Source of the DNA: Alistipes senegalensis
GTDB lineage: Bacteria; Pseudomonadota; Gammaproteobacteria; Burkholderiales; Burkholderiaceae_D
Length of the DNA: 49,946 nucleotides
Assembly: GCA_023664945.1 (NCBI GenBank)
Contig: JAMPER010000006.1
Location: 1 to 49,946 of the forward strand
Reading direction: 5' to 3'
Shown here piece by piece: positions 45,765 to 49,946 of the stretch (its first letter is position 1; each line of letters begins with the position of its first letter). The notes under the pieces were generated by a model, which was given only the letters and a program-made list of their open reading frames with translations, had not been told where the DNA came from and ran no database searches. Both the position numbers and the translations under genes were made by a program.

Positions 45765-47669
45765 ATGGCCGAACCAGAAAAACAGACGATGGGATTCCAG
45801 GCAGAAGTCAAACAGCTTCTGCAACTTATGATTCACTCCCTGTATTCCAACAAGGAAATCTTTTTAAGGGAAATGATATCCAACGCTTCCGACGCGGCAG
45901 ACCGGCTGCGTTACGAAGCGCTTGATAAACCGGAAATCTATGAAAACGATCCGGAACTGAAAATCATCGTTTCCTACGACAAGGATAAGCGCACCATCAC
46001 CATCTCCGATAACGGCATTGGCATGACCCGTGAAGAAGCCGTTGCCAACCTGGGCACCATTGCCAAATCCGGCACAAAAGAATTCATGTCCCGCTTAACC
46101 GGTGATGAACAGAAAGACGCCGCCTTGATTGGGCAATTTGGCGTAGGCTTCTATTCCGGCTTCATCGTGGCCGACAAAATCACCGTCGAAACCCGCAAGG
46201 CAGGCACCCCGGCAGCCGAAGCCGTCCGCTGGGAATCCTCCGGGGAAGGCGATTTCAGCGTAGAAACCATCGAAAAAACCAAACGCGGCACCGATATCAC
46301 CCTGCACCTTCGGGAAGGAGAAGACGAGCTGCTCACCAACTGGCGGCTCAAAGGCATCATCCGCAAATATTCCGACCACATTCCCATCCCCATCCAGATG
46401 GAAGAAGATGTCTGGGATGATGAAACCAAATCCATGAAACCCGGTACCGAGCTGGCCACCATCAACCAGGCCAATGCCCTGTGGGCACGCAGCAAATCCG
46501 ATATCACAGACGAACAGTACAGGGAATTTTACAAACACATCTCTCACGACTTCAACGATCCGCTCACCTGGACACACCACCGCGTTGAAGGCCGCACCGA
46601 ATATACCCAGCTGCTTTACATTCCCAAACAGGCCCCGTTCGATTTGTGGGACAGAAACAAGCGCGGCGGCATCCGGCTCTACGTCAAGCGCGTCTTTATC
46701 ATGGACGATGCCGAACAGCTCATGCCCGTTTACCTGCGCTTCGTCAAAGGCATTATCGATTCCAGCGACCTGCCGCTCAACGTCTCCCGCGAAATCCTCC
46801 AGGAATCCCGTGACGTGAAAATGATCCGTGAAGGCTCAACCCGCCGCGTACTTTCCATGCTCGAAGAACTCGCCAATGCCGAAGAACAGGAGAAAAAAGA
46901 CCAATACGCCGAATTCTGGGGCCAATTCGGCCAGGTTCTCAAAGAAGGCATCGGCGAAGACACCGCCAACAGGGACCGCATTGCCAAACTCATGCGTTTT
47001 GCCTCCACGCATAACGATACCGACATTCAAAACGTCTCCCTGGCAGATTACCTCTCCCGCATGAAAGAAGGCCAGGACAAAATCTACTACGTCACCGCAG
47101 AAAACTACCTGGCGGCAAAAAACAGCCCGCATCTGGAAATCTTCCGCAAAAAAGGCGTGGAAGTTCTGCTCATGACCGACCGTGTGGATGAATGGATGCT
47201 TTCCTTCCTGACCAAATTTGAAGAGAAAGAACTTGTCTCCGTTGCCAAGGGCGGGCTGGATTTGGGCAAACTGGAAGACGAAGCAGAAAAGAAACAGTTT
47301 GAAGAAACCCAAAACCAGTACAAGGACATCGTTGAAAAAATGAAAAAAGTCCTTGAAGACAAGGCCAAAGACGTGCGTATTACCCACCGGCTGACCGATT
47401 CACCCTCCTGCCTGGTTGCCGATGAACATGACCTTTCCGGCAACCTGCAACGGCTCCTCAAAGCCGCCGGGCAAGGCGCGCCGGATACCAAGCCCATCCT
47501 GGAAATCAACCCGTCGCACCCGCTCGTTACCGGCCTGAAAGCAGATGACAGCCGCTTTGACGACTGGGCAAACATCCTCTTTGACCAGGCCCTGCTGGCC
47601 GAAGGCGGCATTCCCGCCGACCCGGCAGCTTACGTCAAACGTATCAACAGCCTTTTGCTCGGCAAATAA
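45765..47669 (+). CDS. htpG: Chaperone HtpG (Hsp90)
   Basis: 634 aa from ATG 45765; the in-frame TTG at 45747 is ignored because GAGG lies 5 bp before the ATG. An ATP-dependent cytosolic chaperone. GHKL ATP site: [60 protein letters not shown]. Middle domain: [34 protein letters not shown]-terminal dimer region: [20 protein letters not shown]. Standard length, single gene, flanked by terminators. Confidence 0.98.
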   Translation: MAEPEKQTMGFQAEVKQLLQLMIHSLYSNKEIFLREMISNASDAADRLRYEALDKPEIYENDPELKIIVSYDKDKRTITISDNGIGMTREEAVANLGTIAKSGTKEFMSRLTGDEQKDAALIGQFGVGFYSGFIVADKITVETRKAGTPAAEAVRWESSGEGDFSVETIEKTKRGTDITLHLREGEDELLTNWRLKGIIRKYSDHIPIPIQMEEDVWDDETKSMKPGTELATINQANALWARSKSDITDEQYREFYKHISHDFNDPLTWTHHRVEGRTEYTQLLYIPKQAPFDLWDRNKRGGIRLYVKRVFIMDDAEQLMPVYLRFVKGIIDSSDLPLNVSREILQESRDVKMIREGSTRRVLSMLEELANAEEQEKKDQYAEFWGQFGQVLKEGIGEDTANRDRIAKLMRFASTHNDTDIQNVSLADYLSRMKEGQDKIYYVTAENYLAAKNSPHLEIFRKKGVEVLLMTDRVDEWMLSFLTKFEEKELVSVAKGGLDLGKLEDEAEKKQFEETQNQYKDIVEKMKKVLEDKAKDVRITHRLTDSPSCLVADEHDLSGNLQRLLKAAGQGAPDTKPILEINPSHPLVTGLKADDSRFDDWANILFDQALLAEGGIPADPAAYVKRINSLLLGK

Positions 47670-47683
47670 CTGGCCTCTCCTAA

Positions 47684-47739
47684 CCTGCCGGGCAGCTCCC
47701 TGCCGCGCAGGGCGGCAGGGAGCTGCCCGGCAGGTTTTT
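47684..47739 (+). terminator. Very long, perfect htpG terminator
   Basis: A 21-bp perfect GC-rich stem (CCTGCCGGGCAGCTCCCTGCC and its complement) with a 9-base loop, then TTTTT. It faces the amtB stop on the opposite strand and may serve both. Confidence 0.92.
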
Positions 47740-47820
47740 CTTTATCCTGGTTTCAGGCAAAAAACAAAAAAGGCGGATCGCCGGAAGCGACCCGCCAACG
47801 CTGCAACAAAGGAAAGAAAA

Positions 47821-49182
47821 TCAGTAACGGTAAGCCGTTTCCCCGTGGGAAGTCACATCCAGCCCAATACGCTCTTCCTCCTCCGGCACCCTTAAGCCAA
47901 TCACCTTGTCAACCAGCTTGTAGGCAATAACAGAAACCACGCCGGACCAGGCCATTGTGACCAGCACACTTTTTACCTGTATCCAGACCTGGTTTGCCAT
48001 GGAAAAATCGCCCTCAATACCGGTGCCGCCCAGCGCGGGAGAAACCGCAATCCCGGTCAGAATCGCACCGAGAATACCGCCTACGCCATGCACCCCGAAA
48101 GCGTCAAACGCATCATCCACCTTAAGCAGGCGTTTTAAGCCGGTTACCCCCCACAGGCAGACAAAACCGGAAACAATCCCCATCACAATAGACCCTAACG
48201 GCCCTGCAAACCCGGCAGCCGGCGTAACAACCACCAGCCCGGCAACCGCCCCGGAAGCAGCGCCCAGCATGGAAGCCTTCCTTTTAATAATAGCTTCGCC
48301 GGCAATCCAGGCCAGCGCAGCAGCAGCCGTTGCCATCACCGTATTCACAAAAGCCAGCCCGGCAATCCCGTTGGCCGCCCCGGCCGAACCGGCATTAAAA
48401 CCGAACCAGCCCACCCACAACAGCGAAGCGCCCACCATCGTCAGCGTCAGGGAATGCGGCGTAAGCGCCTCACGCCCGAAACCAATACGCCTGCCAACCA
48501 TATAAGCCCCTATCAGGCCCGCAATGCCCGCATTCACATGCACCACCGTACCACCAGCAAAATCCAGCGCCCCATCGGCATTCAAAAAACCGCCGCCCCA
48601 GACAATATGCGCCATCGGTACATAACTGAACGTAAACCAGAGCAGCACAAACGCCAGCACAGCCCCAAAACGTATCCGTTCGGCAAACGCGCCCACAATC
48701 AGTGCACAGGTAATCCCCGCAAAAGTGCATTGGAATGCGGCAAACACATATTCCGGTATAGTGGGAAAGGCAGCCGACATCGTATCCGGTGTAATTCCCA
48801 GGAAAAAAGCCTTGCCGAAATCGCCAATAATCAGCCCTTCCCCTGAAAAAGCCAGCGTATAGCCATAAGCGCACCATGCGACCGATACCATGGCAAAAAT
48901 CACAAACACCTGAATCAACACCGACAACATATTCTTGCTGCGTGCCAGCCCGCCATAAAAAAGCGCCAGCCCCGGCACAATCATCAAAATCACCAGCAAG
49001 GCCGAAGTCATCATCCACGCCGTATCACCTGCCGAAAGGGCGCTCTGCGCCGCTTTCACAGCCCCGGCTGCCGCTTCCTCCTGAGCCATCGCCAATCCGG
49101 CACACATAAAACCTGCCATGCCCGCCATCGCCTGCACAAGCAGCATGCACAGGCGGCCGCTGCAAAAAATACCTGTTCTCAT
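47821..49182 (-). CDS. amtB: Ammonium transporter AmtB
   Basis: 453 aa. A signal peptide (residues 1-33, ending CAGLAMAQE) precedes eleven membrane helices. Amt motifs: DTAWMMTSALLVILMIVPGL, the GALAFYGG-type ALFYGGLARSKNMLSVL, FAAFQCTFAGITCALIVGAF AERIRFGA, DFAGGTVVHVNAGIAGLIGA (pore His), and the second pore His in VHGVGGILGAILTG. It conducts ammonium and is gated by GlnK. RBS AGGAGGAGAAG. 15 bp after glnK, same strand: the classic glnK-amtB operon. Confidence 0.96.
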   Translation of the reverse strand: MRTGIFCSGRLCMLLVQAMAGMAGFMCAGLAMAQEEAAAGAVKAAQSALSAGDTAWMMTSALLVILMIVPGLALFYGGLARSKNMLSVLIQVFVIFAMVSVAWCAYGYTLAFSGEGLIIGDFGKAFFLGITPDTMSAAFPTIPEYVFAAFQCTFAGITCALIVGAFAERIRFGAVLAFVLLWFTFSYVPMAHIVWGGGFLNADGALDFAGGTVVHVNAGIAGLIGAYMVGRRIGFGREALTPHSLTLTMVGASLLWVGWFGFNAGSAGAANGIAGLAFVNTVMATAAAALAWIAGEAIIKRKASMLGAASGAVAGLVVVTPAAGFAGPLGSIVMGIVSGFVCLWGVTGLKRLLKVDDAFDAFGVHGVGGILGAILTGIAVSPALGGTGIEGDFSMANQVWIQVKSVLVTMAWSGVVSVIAYKLVDKVIGLRVPEEEERIGLDVTSHGETAYRY

Positions 49183-49197
49183 CTTCTCCTCCTTTCC

Positions 49198-49891
<694 letters not shown>

Positions 49892-49908
49892 CGCACCATC
49901 ATGGTGCG
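49892..49908. promoter_or_regulatory. NtrC-type binding site
   Basis: CGCACCATCATGGTGCG is a 17-bp perfect palindrome matching the NtrC consensus TGCACC-N5-GGTGCA. It may act as an enhancer for glnK-amtB (from about 360 bp) or for a gene beyond the right edge, for example glnA. Confidence 0.65.
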
Positions 49909-49946
49909 TAAATAAGTCCGGCTGCCTCGCTGCCAGGCTAATACAG

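Overview
This 50 kb window looks like a chromosomal segment of a betaproteobacterium, most likely an Oxalobacteraceae member such as Oxalobacter. That placement is an inference from gene order and protein character: alaS-tusA-etfBA on one strand, pgk-fba-pur genes-tsaC on one strand, glnK-amtB, a divergent ompR/envZ pair, and moderate GC. No 16S rRNA gene or other decisive marker is present. Most of the window is densely packed housekeeping sequence. Accessory DNA lies at the left end (1-4.5 kb) and in an AT-rich patch at about 33.6-36.2 kb.

Left end, 1-4.5 kb. This is a decayed integration hotspot downstream of a tRNA-Ser(GGA) gene (4461-4551, minus). It holds the C-terminal remnant of a tyrosine recombinase (39-296, plus). 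It also holds an intact reading frame that joins a recombinase N-terminal half to an Apea-like HEPN domain (365-1360). A broken O6-methylguanine-DNA methyltransferase follows, with its catalytic Cys changed to Ser. Two diverged copies of a tRNA terminator, leader and P4-type integrase start lie at about 2650-2890 and 4196-4435. Between them sits an AbrB/MazE-type antitoxin gene with a perfect palindromic operator. Its overlapping partner gene appears to be cut off after 13 codons.

4.7-16 kb. A hemerythrin-like hypothetical, a nitroreductase, an LTA-synthase/OpgB-like phosphoglycerol transferase and an XRE-like regulator with its own operators come first. Then follows a minus-strand run alaS - tusA - etfB - etfA - nrdJ (B12-dependent ribonucleotide reductase).

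16-30 kb. purL; an RND efflux pair (adaptor and pump, without an outer-membrane channel) whose two proteins both carry unusual acidic low-complexity tails; a membrane metallophosphoesterase; a methyltransferase; an envZ/ompR-like two-component pair; and a divergent small secreted protein.

30-38.7 kb. rpmE2, an ArnT-like glycosyltransferase translationally coupled to a MATE exporter, then an AT-rich patch with a GNAT acetyltransferase, a subclass A2 class A beta-lactamase and a coiled-coil hypothetical. tcdA and cyclopropane fatty acid synthase follow.

38.7-49.9 kb. msrA, tsaC/sua5, purC, purE (with a Lys/Ala/Pro-rich N-terminal extension; no purK beside it), fba, pgk, ilvE, htpG, amtB and glnK. 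A perfect NtrC-type palindrome lies at the right edge.

The best candidates for something undescribed are the integrase-HEPN chimera and the repeated tRNA-Ser integration scar with its solitary antitoxin. The rest is mostly conventional metabolism.
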